From contig DATLUD010000070.1 of NCBI GenBank assembly GCA_035533275.1, positions 1-64,000 on the forward strand: a DNA stretch of 64,000 bases, in the 5' to 3' direction. The translations under genes were made by a program, and so were the position numbers. Below are positions 18,463-26,346 of this stretch, one piece after another (within the stretch, counting starts at the first letter, position 1; every line of letters starts with the position of its first letter). Below the pieces are notes generated by a model that ran no database searches, was not told the DNA's origin, and saw only the letters and a program-made list of their open reading frames with translations. This DNA is from SCRA01 sp035533275 (GTDB lineage: Bacteria; Vulcanimicrobiota; Vulcanimicrobiia; Vulcanimicrobiales; SCRA01).

Positions 18463-19587
18463 GTGCTCGACGTAGCGCCAGTTGCAACCGACATCGATGT
18501 CACCTATGAGGACGCCCCGAGAATCGTCATTTGGGAGATGACGCGCGCCTGCGCCTTGGCATGCAAGCACTGCCGCGCCGACGCGATACCCTACCGCAAC
18601 CCCGGTGAATTGGACACCGAGGAGGCCTACGACCTCGTCGACGCCGTGGTCGACTGCGGCCGGCCCATCTTCGTGCTCACCGGCGGCGATCCGCTGATGC
18701 GCCCCGACGTCTACTCCATCGTCGAGTACGGGACGCGCAAGGGACTGCGCATGGCCGTCTCCCCGAGCGCGACCGGGCGCCTCACGCCCGTCACGCTCGC
18801 CAAGCTCTCCGCCGCGGGCTGCCGGCGCATCTCGCTGAGCATCGACGGCCCCGACGCCATGACCCACGACGTCTTCCGCGGCGTGAAGGGCTCCTTCGAC
18901 CGCACGCTCGCGGCCGCGAAGGCGGCCGTCGACCTCGGCATCGAGGTCCAGATCAACACGACGATCGCGCGTCACAACTATCGCCACATCGAGGAAATGG
19001 CCGAGCTGCTCCCGCCGCTGGGGGCTGTGCTGTGGAGCGTCTTCTTCCTGGTGCCCACCGGGCGGGCCCAGCGCGAGCAGTGCCTCGACGCCGCCGAGCA
19101 CGAAGCGGTCTTCGCCCAGCTCTTTGACATCTGGCTGCGCTCGCCGTTCGACGTCAAGACCACCGAGGCTCCCCATTACCGCCGCTACGTCACGCAGCGG
19201 CTGGCGGAGATGGCGCCCGAGGATCGTCCCGAGAAGACCCGCGGACCGGCCCTGCGCTTTCCCGCCATCGGCGACGGGAAGGGCTTCGTCTTCATCTCGC
19301 ACCTCGGCGAGGTCTGCCCCAGCGGCTTCCTGCCCATGGTGGTCGGCAACGTGCGATCAGAGCGCTTGATCGACGTCTACCGCGACCACCCCGTCATGCA
19401 GCGCCTGCGCCGGCCCGACACCTTCTCCGGCAAGTGCGGCGTCTGCGAGTTCAACCGGCTCTGCGGCGGCTCGCGATCGCGGGCGTACGCCTTCACCGGC
19501 GACCCGTTCGCCGCCGAGCCCTGCTGCAGCTACCTTCCCGCCGCGGTTCGCGCCGCCCAGCGCGCGCCGCAGGAGACGACTCCGTGA
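18463..19587 (+). CDS. Radical SAM/SPASM protein, TIGR04053-like
   Basis: The protein opens with the radical SAM cluster motif CALACKHC (Cys-x3-Cys-x2-Cys) after PRIVIWEMTRA, then FVLTGGDPLMRPD, SPSATGRLTP, LSIDGPDAMTHDVFRG and QINTTIARHN. This succession resembles the TIGR04053 family of unassigned function. A C-terminal SPASM-like region has CPSGFLP and CGVCEFNRLCGGSRSRAY for extra Fe-S binding. The start is uncertain: GTG at 18463 has a good SD (GAGGG) and leaves about 100 bases for divergent promoters; ATG at 18391 would add 24 residues. It is coupled by GTGA to the next radical SAM gene. Confidence 0.85.
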   Translation: MLDVAPVATDIDVTYEDAPRIVIWEMTRACALACKHCRADAIPYRNPGELDTEEAYDLVDAVVDCGRPIFVLTGGDPLMRPDVYSIVEYGTRKGLRMAVSPSATGRLTPVTLAKLSAAGCRRISLSIDGPDAMTHDVFRGVKGSFDRTLAAAKAAVDLGIEVQINTTIARHNYRHIEEMAELLPPLGAVLWSVFFLVPTGRAQREQCLDAAEHEAVFAQLFDIWLRSPFDVKTTEAPHYRRYVTQRLAEMAPEDRPEKTRGPALRFPAIGDGKGFVFISHLGEVCPSGFLPMVVGNVRSERLIDVYRDHPVMQRLRRPDTFSGKCGVCEFNRLCGGSRSRAYAFTGDPFAAEPCCSYLPAAVRAAQRAPQETTP

Positions 19588-20759
19588 TCAACGTGACCAA
19601 GCTGCTCTGCGGCATCGCCCAGCCCATGGACCATCTGCGGTACGGACACGGCGCCTGCGCGCCGCGCTCGGCGAAGGACCGCAAGCCCGTGGTGGTGTGG
19701 AACGTCTCGCGTACCTGCAACCTGGCGTGCATGCACTGCTACAGCGCTTCGGAGGCCAAGGCCTACGACGGCGAGCTCACGCACGAACAGGGAGGCGCCC
19801 TGCTCGAGGATCTCGCCGCCTTCGGCGTCCCTGCCGTGCTCTTCTCCGGCGGCGAGCCGCTCGCGCGGCGCGACACGCTGGACTTGGCCGCGTACGGCCG
19901 CAGCTTGGGCCTCAAGGTCACGCTCTCGACCAACGGCACGCTGATCGACCGCTCGGCGGCCGAGCGGATCCGGGAGATCGACTTCGCGTACGTGGGGATC
20001 TCGCTCGACGGCATCGGCGCGACCAACGACTACTTTCGCGGCAAGACCGGCGCCTTCGACCGCGCCGTCCGCGGCATCCGCAACTGCAAGGCGGTAGGAC
20101 AGAAAGTGGGGCTCCGCCTGACGCTCACGCCGCACACGGCCGGGGATCTCGATGCGATCTTCGACTTCATCGAGGCCGAGGGCATCGAGCGCGCCTGCTT
20201 CTACCATCTGGTCTCCGCCGGGCGCGGCCGGACTGCTGCAGACCTCGATCACGAGCAGACCCGCCAAGCCGTCGAGACGATCTTCCGCCGCACGCGGGAG
20301 ATGGCCGAGCGCGGCGACCCGCGCGAGATCCTCACCGTCGACAACCATGCCGACGGCCCGTACCTCTACCTCTCCCTGCTGCGCGACGACCCCGAGGCGG
20401 CCGCCCGCGCCTACGAAGCGATGGCCTGGAACGGCGGCGGCGCCTACTCCTCGGGCGTCGGCATCGCCGACATCGACACGCAGGGGTACGTCCACCCGGA
20501 TCAGTTCTGGCAGAGCGCCATGCTGGGCAACGTCAAAGACCGTCCGTTCAGCGAGATCTGGACCGATTCCGAGAACGCGCTGCTGAACGGGCTGCGCAAC
20601 CGCCTTCCGCTGCTGAAGGGGCGTTGCGCCACCTGCCGGTTCCTGCCGCTGTGCGGCGGCAACTTCCGCGTGCGCGCGCTGGCGGCGACGGGGGACGCAT
20701 GGGCCTCCGACCCCGCGTGCTATCTCTCGGACGAGGAGATCTGCGAGGTCGCGAGCTGA
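19584..20759 (+). CDS. Radical SAM heme-biosynthesis protein, AhbC/NirJ-like
   Basis: The 391-residue enzyme starts INVTKLLCGIAQPMDHLRYG, a beginning typical of AhbC/NirJ1 proteins, followed by VVWNVSRTCNLACMHCYSAS with the Cys45/49/52 cluster motif. FSGGEPLARRD and GISLDGIGATND follow. The C-terminus has CATCRFLPLCGGNFRVRA for an additional cluster. AhbC removes acetyl side chains from didecarboxysiroheme in the alternative heme pathway; NirJ acts in heme d1 synthesis. Which reaction applies here is not decidable. GTG at 19584 overlaps the upstream stop (GTGA). Confidence 0.82.
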   Translation: MINVTKLLCGIAQPMDHLRYGHGACAPRSAKDRKPVVVWNVSRTCNLACMHCYSASEAKAYDGELTHEQGGALLEDLAAFGVPAVLFSGGEPLARRDTLDLAAYGRSLGLKVTLSTNGTLIDRSAAERIREIDFAYVGISLDGIGATNDYFRGKTGAFDRAVRGIRNCKAVGQKVGLRLTLTPHTAGDLDAIFDFIEAEGIERACFYHLVSAGRGRTAADLDHEQTRQAVETIFRRTREMAERGDPREILTVDNHADGPYLYLSLLRDDPEAAARAYEAMAWNGGGAYSSGVGIADIDTQGYVHPDQFWQSAMLGNVKDRPFSEIWTDSENALLNGLRNRLPLLKGRCATCRFLPLCGGNFRVRALAATGDAWASDPACYLSDEEICEVAS

Positions 20760-20779
20760 TCGCGGCCTCGGCTGGGCTC

Positions 20780-20968
20780 CTAGGCGTCCGCCGTGGTCTG
20801 GAAGCGTGCCCAGATCATGGCCAGTACGGCCAGTCCGAAGAAGAGCACGGCGTGCTTGCCGCGGTGCATGCCGAGGAACGGGTGGGCATCGACCGGCTGA
20901 TAGACGAAGCCGAAGTAGATGCCGATGATGAGCAGCACGATGGCCAACAGCACGGCGATCACTTTCAC
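20780..20968 (-). CDS. Small two-helix membrane protein
   Basis: The 62-residue protein has two hydrophobic segments (about 3-20 and 40-56) separated by a short loop containing QPVDAHPFLGMHRGKHA. The start is GTG at 20968, preceded by a strong SD (AAGGAGAG). It lies 20 bases after uppP on the same strand and converges with the radical SAM gene. Two helices and the His/Gly loop are all that can be said; function is unknown. Confidence 0.65.
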   Translation of the reverse strand: MKVIAVLLAIVLLIIGIYFGFVYQPVDAHPFLGMHRGKHAVLFFGLAVLAMIWARFQTTADA

Positions 20969-20988
20969 GGGTCTCTCCTTTAGGGACG

Positions 20989-21831
20989 CTAGCGGAAGAG
21001 CACGGCGCACGCGACGCCCGCCACGAGGCAGTACCAGGCGAACGGCACGAGCGTCTTGGTCTGAAAGTAGCGCACGAGGTACGCCACGGAGAAATACGCG
21101 GTGACCCCCGCGAGGATCGCCCCTGCCAGCGACTCGGCAAGCGCGAGGTGGACCCCCGGCGCGAAGAGGTTCGGCAGCTCGAAGAGCGTGGCCGCCACGA
21201 TGACCGGCGTCGCGAGGAGGAACGAGTAACGCGCCGCCTCCGCGTGGGTGAGGTCCAGCAGCAGGCCGGCGACCATCGAGCTGCCGGATCGGCTGATGCC
21301 CGGCAGAAGGGCCAACGACTCGGCGAAGCCGACCTTGACGCCGTCCACCCAGTGCAGCTGCTCGATCTTTCGGTAGGGGTGCTCCGGCCGCAGGTGCTGC
21401 CGGGCGCGGAGGTACTCGCCGAAGAACATGAGCAGGCCGTTGACGGTCAGGAAGATCGACGCCGCGAGCGGGTTGGCGAACAGCGCGCGCACCGGGTGCT
21501 CGAGCAGCCCCCCGAGGATCCCCACGGGGATCGTGGCCCCCACCAGCAGCCACGCGGTCCGCTCGTCGCGCGAGCCCGACATCTTGCCGCGCCAGATGCT
21601 CGTGAAAAAGGCCGCGATGATGCCGCGCCACTCCGACCAGTAGAAGACGACCAGCGCCAGCGCCGTGCCGAAGTGGAGGACCACCACGAAGGCGAGGAAC
21701 GTGGGGTCGGCGCGGTCGATGTGCCAGCGCAACACCGAGGGAACCAAGACGATGTGTCCCAGGCTCGAGACGGGAAAGAGTTCCGAGAAGCCCTGCAGCA
21801 CGGCAAGGAACATCGCTTGCGCAAAGGTCAC
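20989..21831 (-). CDS. uppP: Undecaprenyl-diphosphatase (BacA/UppP)
   Basis: UppP dephosphorylates undecaprenyl pyrophosphate so the lipid carrier can be reused for peptidoglycan and polysaccharide export. The product has the family motifs QGFSELFPVSSLGH near the N-terminus and PGISRSGSSM in the middle, among about 8 membrane helices. GTG at 21831 (VTFAQAMF...) gives 280 residues, normal for the family. The upstream in-frame extension is Arg/Cys-rich and unlike UppP. Cell-wall and glycosyltransferase genes elsewhere in the window fit this role. Confidence 0.93.
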   Translation of the reverse strand: MTFAQAMFLAVLQGFSELFPVSSLGHIVLVPSVLRWHIDRADPTFLAFVVVLHFGTALALVVFYWSEWRGIIAAFFTSIWRGKMSGSRDERTAWLLVGATIPVGILGGLLEHPVRALFANPLAASIFLTVNGLLMFFGEYLRARQHLRPEHPYRKIEQLHWVDGVKVGFAESLALLPGISRSGSSMVAGLLLDLTHAEAARYSFLLATPVIVAATLFELPNLFAPGVHLALAESLAGAILAGVTAYFSVAYLVRYFQTKTLVPFAWYCLVAGVACAVLFR

Positions 21832-21909
21832 GGCTCCCCTGCTACGCCTCGCGATGCATCCCGACCTGCACGGGCAAACGACGGCGCCGATCCTGCCGAT
21901 AACGGTTCT

Positions 21910-22278
21910 ATGAACCCATCGCCGGACCACCGCGCCGACAACCGTCTGGGCGAGGCCCTCTTGGTCTCATACTGGGTGCACGACGACGCGCCACCCGAGA
22001 TCACCGAGACCTACGACATCGCCCCGGGAGGGATCGCGCTCCTGACGCACGTCCACATGCAGCTGGGCACGCGCGTCACCATGCAGCTCGAGCTGCGAGG
22101 CGACGCCCATCCCCCGCTCCTGCTCCGCGGGACGGTGCGGTGGTCCCAGAACGACCCCGCCATCGCCCGGTACCGCACCGGGGTGGAGTTCGAGGAGCTC
22201 GATCCCGATTCGGCCGCCCTCCTCACGCGGTACATCGACATCGTCAAGCGCATCCGCGACCTTGGGATCTTTACCTAG
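21910..22278 (+). CDS. PilZ-domain protein (c-di-GMP receptor type)
   Basis: The 122-residue protein is a single PilZ domain. An Arg-x3-Arg motif occurs near the start (RADNR, about 8-12), followed by YDIAPGGIAL, equivalent to the D/NxSxxG motif with Ala in place of Ser, and VRWSQNDPAIARYRTGVEF, a typical PilZ strand pattern. PilZ domains bind cyclic di-GMP and relay it to partners. With the HD-GYP protein at 14938 it indicates c-di-GMP signalling. It is divergent from uppP. Confidence 0.85.
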   Translation: MNPSPDHRADNRLGEALLVSYWVHDDAPPEITETYDIAPGGIALLTHVHMQLGTRVTMQLELRGDAHPPLLLRGTVRWSQNDPAIARYRTGVEFEELDPDSAALLTRYIDIVKRIRDLGIFT

Positions 22279-22308
22279 GGATTCTCCGATCCAGGTCCAG
22301 ACCAAGGC

Positions 22309-22350
22309 GCCAAGCGGCGCGGTGTACTGCGGGTACATGAGCCGCTTGGC
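22309..22350. terminator. Bidirectional hairpin between pilZ and tonB
   Basis: GCCAAGCGGC (22309-22318) and GCCGCTTGGC (22341-22350) are perfect 10-base inverted repeats. Within their 22-base loop a second perfect stem TGTAC/GTACA can form. The element sits between two converging genes and so probably stops transcription from both sides. No T-run follows, so it may depend on Rho. Confidence 0.6.
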
Positions 22351-22382
22351 AACGCAGGGATGACGTAGATTCCGAGACTCCC

Positions 22383-23156
22383 TCAGCCGTTGTCCGGCGA
22401 GAAGACGACCTGGAAGATGTACGATCCGCCGATGGCTTTGCAGTCGACGACCTGCGGTGCAAAGGACGACTGCTTCGCGGCCTGGATCGCCGATTGGTCG
22501 AGCAGCGGGTTCCCCGCGGACTTCGCGACCACCGCCGCGATCACGTGCCCCGAGGGATCGAGGGTCACCTTGACGTCCGTCTCACCAGCAGCACCCTGCT
22601 CCCGGGCCATCTCCGGATAATCCGCGGGAACGCGGCTCGTCGGATGCGGATCCCGGTTGGGGATAGCGCACGAGGGCGTGGGGGGAGCCGTGGGTACCGG
22701 CGTCGGCGGAGCCGTCGGTGGAGCCGTCGGCGCCGGGCCGGCCGCCGGCGGAGCCACGGCGCCGTGCGCGCTCGCGTTCACGGCCTGCCCGCCGGAGGTC
22801 CCGCTGGTATTGCCCTGCAGACGCTGAATGTTGACCTTCACCTGCTGCTTGGGCTTGGGCGGCTGCGGCTTGGGTGTCGCCGGCGGCGGCGTGGGCGGCG
22901 GCGTCGGCGGCGGCGTGGGCGTGGGCGGCGGCGTGGGCGGCGGCGTCGGCGGTGGCTTGATCTTCATCTTCTCGACCGTGACCTTGGAGACTTGCTCCTT
23001 CTGGTGCTCCGGCTTGAGTCTGAAGAACTGCGTGAGCAACGGCGCCGTGACGGCGTGAAAGAGCAGGGAGAGCGCGAAGGCCGTGTAGATGAACTTCCAT
23101 GCCGTCGCACGGCGCTGCTCGGGCGGGGCCGGTGGTTTGGGTTGCTGCTGAGCCAC
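22383..23156 (-). CDS. tonB: TonB-family energy transducer
   Basis: The 257-residue protein has a short cytoplasmic tail, one membrane helix (about 21-40), a long Pro/Thr-rich periplasmic spacer (about 68-165, many PPPTPPP units) and a C-terminal TonB domain (YPEMAREQGAAGETDVKVTLDPSGHV...). This is the standard layout for passing proton-motive energy from ExbB-ExbD to outer-membrane transporters. It is the last gene of exbB-exbD-exbD-tonB and overlaps the second exbD by one base (TAGTG). Confidence 0.92.
   Translation of the reverse strand: MAQQQPKPPAPPEQRRATAWKFIYTAFALSLLFHAVTAPLLTQFFRLKPEHQKEQVSKVTVEKMKIKPPPTPPPTPPPTPTPPPTPPPTPPPATPKPQPPKPKQQVKVNIQRLQGNTSGTSGGQAVNASAHGAVAPPAAGPAPTAPPTAPPTPVPTAPPTPSCAIPNRDPHPTSRVPADYPEMAREQGAAGETDVKVTLDPSGHVIAAVVAKSAGNPLLDQSAIQAAKQSSFAPQVVDCKAIGGSYIFQVVFSPDNG
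22880..22954. repeat. Tandem GGCGGCGTGGGC-type repeat inside tonB
   Basis: The plus strand shows imperfect tandem units of about 12 bases (GGCGGCGTGGGC, GGCGGCGTCGGC). On the coding strand they give the PPPTPPPTP spacer of TonB. Slippage here would alter the spacer length without shifting the frame. Confidence 0.7.
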
Positions 23157-23578
23157 TACTCGACCGCTCCCGGAGGCGTGCCCTCGATATGGTTAGCCAA
23201 CCCGAACTCGTTCAAGCCCGCAGTCTTCGCGGCGTCCATCACCTGGAGGATGACGCCGTAGTGTGCCTTCGGGTCCGCCTTGATGATGATGTCCTTCAAA
23301 TCGGGGAACAGGCCGTGCAGCTGCGCGAACTTCGCGCTCGCCTCGCGCACGGGCACGTCGGTGTGTCCGATTTGAATGTTGTTCTTCGCGTCGATGATGA
23401 CGACGATCTGCGAATCCTTAACCTTCTCGCGATTCTTCGCGTCCGGCAATTTCGGTTCTTTGATGACGGATGCCAAGATGATGAAGATGATCAAGAGCAC
23501 CAACAGCACGTCCGTGAAGGGCGTGATGTTGATGGTCGACATCACTTCGTCCTCGCCACCGCCGGTGGTCATAGCCAC
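23156..23578 (-). CDS. exbD: ExbD/TolR-family protein (second copy)
   Basis: The 140-residue protein begins with MSTINITPFTDVLLVLLIIFII (conserved Asp in the single membrane helix, about 13-36), then a periplasmic domain ending DIIIKADPKAHYGVILQVMDAAKTAGL. This is the ExbD pattern. It lies between the first exbD and tonB, with a 1-base overlap to tonB. Two distinct ExbD copies per operon suggest a mixed ExbD dimer or separate partners. Confidence 0.92.
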   Translation of the reverse strand: MAMTTGGGEDEVMSTINITPFTDVLLVLLIIFIILASVIKEPKLPDAKNREKVKDSQIVVIIDAKNNIQIGHTDVPVREASAKFAQLHGLFPDLKDIIIKADPKAHYGVILQVMDAAKTAGLNEFGLANHIEGTPPGAVE

Positions 23579-23597
23579 GGTTTGCCTGCCCCCTTAC

Positions 23598-24008
23598 CTA
23601 CTGGCTCACGAAGCCGACGTCGGTCAAACCGGCGAGCTTGGCCGCGTCCAGGATGCGGATGATGACGCCGTAGCCCGACTTGGCGTCGGCGACGATCGAG
23701 ACGTGGCGATTGCCACGCTGCTTCTTCACGTCATCCATCGCGGTGTAGAGCTGCTTCTCCGAGGTCTTCTTCCCGTCGACGTAAATGAGGTTCTTCGCGG
23801 TGACGTCGACCTCGATATCCTGCTTGTTCTGCTGGTTGATCGTGCTCGGGTTCGAGTTCGCCGGCAGTTCCTTCTGGAAGCCCGGCGGCGTCACCAGAGC
23901 GGCGAGAATCATGAAGATGATGAGGAGCACCAGCAACACGTCCGTGAACGGCGTGATGTTGATCTCCGCCATGACCTCTTCGTCTTGCCGTGCCGACAGC
24001 AACGACAT
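23598..24008 (-). CDS. exbD: ExbD/TolR-family protein (first copy)
   Basis: The 136-residue protein has the same layout as its neighbour: EEVMAEINITPFTDVLLVLLI with the proton-path Asp, and a periplasmic domain ending VSIVADAKSGYGVIIRILDAAKLAGL. A strong SD (AGGAGG) precedes its ATG. The two ExbD copies share the N-terminal helix closely but differ in the periplasmic middle (PANSNPSTINQQNKQD here). Confidence 0.92.
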   Translation of the reverse strand: MSLLSARQDEEVMAEINITPFTDVLLVLLIIFMILAALVTPPGFQKELPANSNPSTINQQNKQDIEVDVTAKNLIYVDGKKTSEKQLYTAMDDVKKQRGNRHVSIVADAKSGYGVIIRILDAAKLAGLTDVGFVSQ

Positions 24009-24042
24009 CTGCTACTTCCTCCTAGGTTCCGCACATGGCCGC

Positions 24043-24065
24043 GGACAGGCCGAAGCGGCCTGCCC
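24043..24065 (-). other. Hairpin between exbB and exbD
   Basis: On the coding strand CAGGCCG-CTT-CGGCCTG forms a perfect 7-bp stem with a 3-base loop (24046-24062), extendable by two G-C pairs past a mismatch. It lies in the 70-base gap after exbB and before the exbD SD. Such a site could stabilise the exbB part of the mRNA or reduce read-through, giving more ExbB than ExbD. The role is inferred. Confidence 0.5.
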
Positions 24066-24078
24066 ACGACGACCTCGT

Positions 24079-24753
24079 CTAGTGACGCGCGATCTGCGGG
24101 GTGTACAGTTCCGTGGGGATCGCGGACCCCGTGTTGTGGAAGTGCAGCATCTCGGCCAGCTTGTTCGCGGCGACGATCATCTCCTGATTGTACGCCTTGA
24201 TGCGAGCCTTGTAGTAATTGAAGAAGATCACGGCGATGACCGCGACGGCGAGACCGGCGGCTGTGGTGATCAGCGCCTCCGCGACGCCGGCGGAGACGAC
24301 GGCGGGCGACGCGTTGCCCTTCAACGCGATGTCCTGGAACGCTCGGATGATGCCGAGTACCGTGCCGAAGAGGCCGACGAACGGCGCGATCACGGCGATG
24401 GTGCCGATCACGGGCAGGTTGGCCTCGAGCGTGTTCAACTGCTCCAGCAGCGCGATGGACAGCGCGTCGGTGATGTCGGCGCGAGTCTTCTCGCCTCGGT
24501 ACAGTCCGAATTCGAGCACCTTCGGGAGCATCCCCTTCGCCTTCTTGCAGATGTCGATGGCGCCTTTGATGTCGTCCGCGGAGATGCGCTGGCCGAGCTG
24601 CCTCAGGAGCGCGTTGGGATCGCCGTGCTGACGTGCGAAGAACACGTAGCGCTCGATCACGATCGCGACGGTGGTCACGGAGAGCGCGAGCAGGATCCAC
24701 ATGTCGAATCCGCCCTGGCGCATGAAGGCCCAAAATTGTTCGAACAGGTTCAC
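24079..24753 (-). CDS. exbB: ExbB/TolQ/MotA-family proton channel
   Basis: The 224-residue protein has three membrane helices: one near 17-37, and two at about 118-140 and 155-177 flanking LFGTVLGIIRAF and SPAVVSAGVAEALITTAAGLAVAV, the hallmark of the MotA/TolQ/ExbB channel domain. It forms the pentameric proton channel driving TonB. The start is GTG at 24753 with SD GGGAGGGG. The 150-base gap upstream probably carries its promoter, but no clear -35/-10 pair was found. Confidence 0.93.
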   Translation of the reverse strand: MNLFEQFWAFMRQGGFDMWILLALSVTTVAIVIERYVFFARQHGDPNALLRQLGQRISADDIKGAIDICKKAKGMLPKVLEFGLYRGEKTRADITDALSIALLEQLNTLEANLPVIGTIAVIAPFVGLFGTVLGIIRAFQDIALKGNASPAVVSAGVAEALITTAAGLAVAVIAVIFFNYYKARIKAYNQEMIVAANKLAEMLHFHNTGSAIPTELYTPQIARH

Positions 24754-24904
24754 TGGCTCTCTACCCCTCCCAAAGGGTCACAAACACGAGGCAAGGGCCC
24801 GTGAAGACCCCGCACCTGGAAGGCGGTGCTACTTGGCCGCACGCGTTCACAGTTCCTCGTCCAATGTGTGTGTACAATCCTCGTCATCCTCTCGGCGTTC
24901 GTCG

Positions 24905-26233
24905 CTACGAACCCCCTTGCACCTGTTTCAGCGTCTTCTCGATCGCCGCGGCCAGCGACGCGTCGCCTTCCGTAGTTGCGGCGGCGTCCGCTTGCTTGAG
25001 AGTGGCGATCGCGGCGTCCTTTCGCCCTTGATTGGCGAAGACAGCGCCTTGCGCGTAGAGCGCCAGGGCGAACTTCGGATCCACCTGGAGCGCCTTGTTG
25101 GCTTCCGCCAGCGCGGCGTCCAGCGTCGCCGAGGCCGTCTTCGGGTCCTGTGTCTGCGCGAGGCTGATGTATGCGAACGCGGCATTCGAGAACTGCGCGG
25201 CCGCATACTTCCCCGTCAGCTGCCCGCCGCCCTGATCGTAGAGCTTCGCGGCAGCAGGGTAGTCCTTGGCGTCGAGCTCGGCCTTGGCTTGGATGGCGTA
25301 GACGGAGGCGTAGACGCTCTTGGTGTCCACCTTCGGATCGAGCGACTTCGCCTCGGCGAGATACTTCTGCGCGTTGTCGGCGTCCCCGGCGTTGGCATAC
25401 GCCTGCGCGAGGTTGACGTCGATGGTGGCGCGATCGCCGGCCGGCGTCTTGCCCTCCGCCGCGAGATCACGCGCCTTGAGGATGTCTCCGATGGCCGCCT
25501 TGCTGTCGTTCGCGGTCATCTCGGCCAAGCCCAAGAGGTTGTAATACGCCACGCTCGGCGAGAGGCCCACCGCCCGCTTTGCCGATACCAACGCGTCTTG
25601 GTTGTCGCCTTTGGAGAGGCGCTCCTGGGTCACTTGCGCGTAGGCGTCGGCGGCGAGGTTCTTGTAGCTGGCGGGAATCGCTGCGCCGGCTTGATCGAAG
25701 GCGGCGGTCGAAGCGTCGTAGTCCTTGAGATAATACTGCGCGATGCCCAGCAGCGCTTGAGCCTTGCCGTCACCGGGGTTCTGCTTCAGGTAGGGCGTCA
25801 GAGCATCGCGCGCCGCGGCGTACTGGTTCTTGTTGATGTCGTCGATCGCCTGATCGACGGGGCTCTTGGCCTGGACGCCGCCGCTCTCCGTGAACATCAG
25901 CGTGAAGTCGTAGAAGCCCCGCTCGCCCTTGGCCTTGCCCTCGCTGGAGCCGCGCCGCGCCGGGGCATACGTCGAATGCTTGGCGATGTCCAGGGCCGCC
26001 GCGTCGTTCGCCTTGTTCGTGGAGCTGATGACGCGCGTCGCCACCACCTTGCCGTGGGGGTCGAGCTCGACCTGGACGACGACCTTCCCCTTGCCGTGGG
26101 TCGGCACCGTCGCGGCGGCGCGCTTGACGAGCTTCGGTGGGAAGTAGTATTGGAATTGCTGCGCTGAGGCGACCGCGCCAGAAGCGAAGGTAATCGCGGT
26201 AAAAACGGCAAGCGAGCGAATGAATTGCACCAA
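24905..26233 (-). CDS. Secreted protein with TonB C-terminal-like domain followed by TPR repeats
   Basis: The 442-residue protein has a signal peptide (cleaved around VASAQQ, about 24) and a TonB_C-like segment at about 35-115 (FPPKLVKRAAATVPTHGKGKVVVQV, then DPHGKVVATRVI). At least six TPR-like helical units follow to the end (AQALLGIAQYYLKDYDAST and similar). No membrane anchor follows the signal peptide. The GTG start at 26233 has SD AGGAG. It directly precedes the exbB operon, so it may be a periplasmic accessory of that TonB system. This domain order is unusual. Confidence 0.75.
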   Translation of the reverse strand: MVQFIRSLAVFTAITFASGAVASAQQFQYYFPPKLVKRAAATVPTHGKGKVVVQVELDPHGKVVATRVISSTNKANDAAALDIAKHSTYAPARRGSSEGKAKGERGFYDFTLMFTESGGVQAKSPVDQAIDDINKNQYAAARDALTPYLKQNPGDGKAQALLGIAQYYLKDYDASTAAFDQAGAAIPASYKNLAADAYAQVTQERLSKGDNQDALVSAKRAVGLSPSVAYYNLLGLAEMTANDSKAAIGDILKARDLAAEGKTPAGDRATIDVNLAQAYANAGDADNAQKYLAEAKSLDPKVDTKSVYASVYAIQAKAELDAKDYPAAAKLYDQGGGQLTGKYAAAQFSNAAFAYISLAQTQDPKTASATLDAALAEANKALQVDPKFALALYAQGAVFANQGRKDAAIATLKQADAAATTEGDASLAAAIEKTLKQVQGGS

Positions 26234-26346
26234 AACCTACTCCTGCGCGACCGTCTCTGTCGGTTCCAACGAGCCGGCTCGGTGAAACGTCCCTGAGCCA
26301 GCGCCGCAGGTTCCCCGCCGCCGGCGGGAATCCTGGCGGTCGCTCG

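Noticed and set aside
19530..21140. A 536-codon minus-strand open frame covering the second radical SAM gene and part of uppP
   Set aside because: Covers two well-supported genes in other frames; no recognisable domain.
22880..22954. CRISPR-like tandem repeat
   Set aside because: Short 12-base units without spacers, coding for the proline-rich part of TonB.
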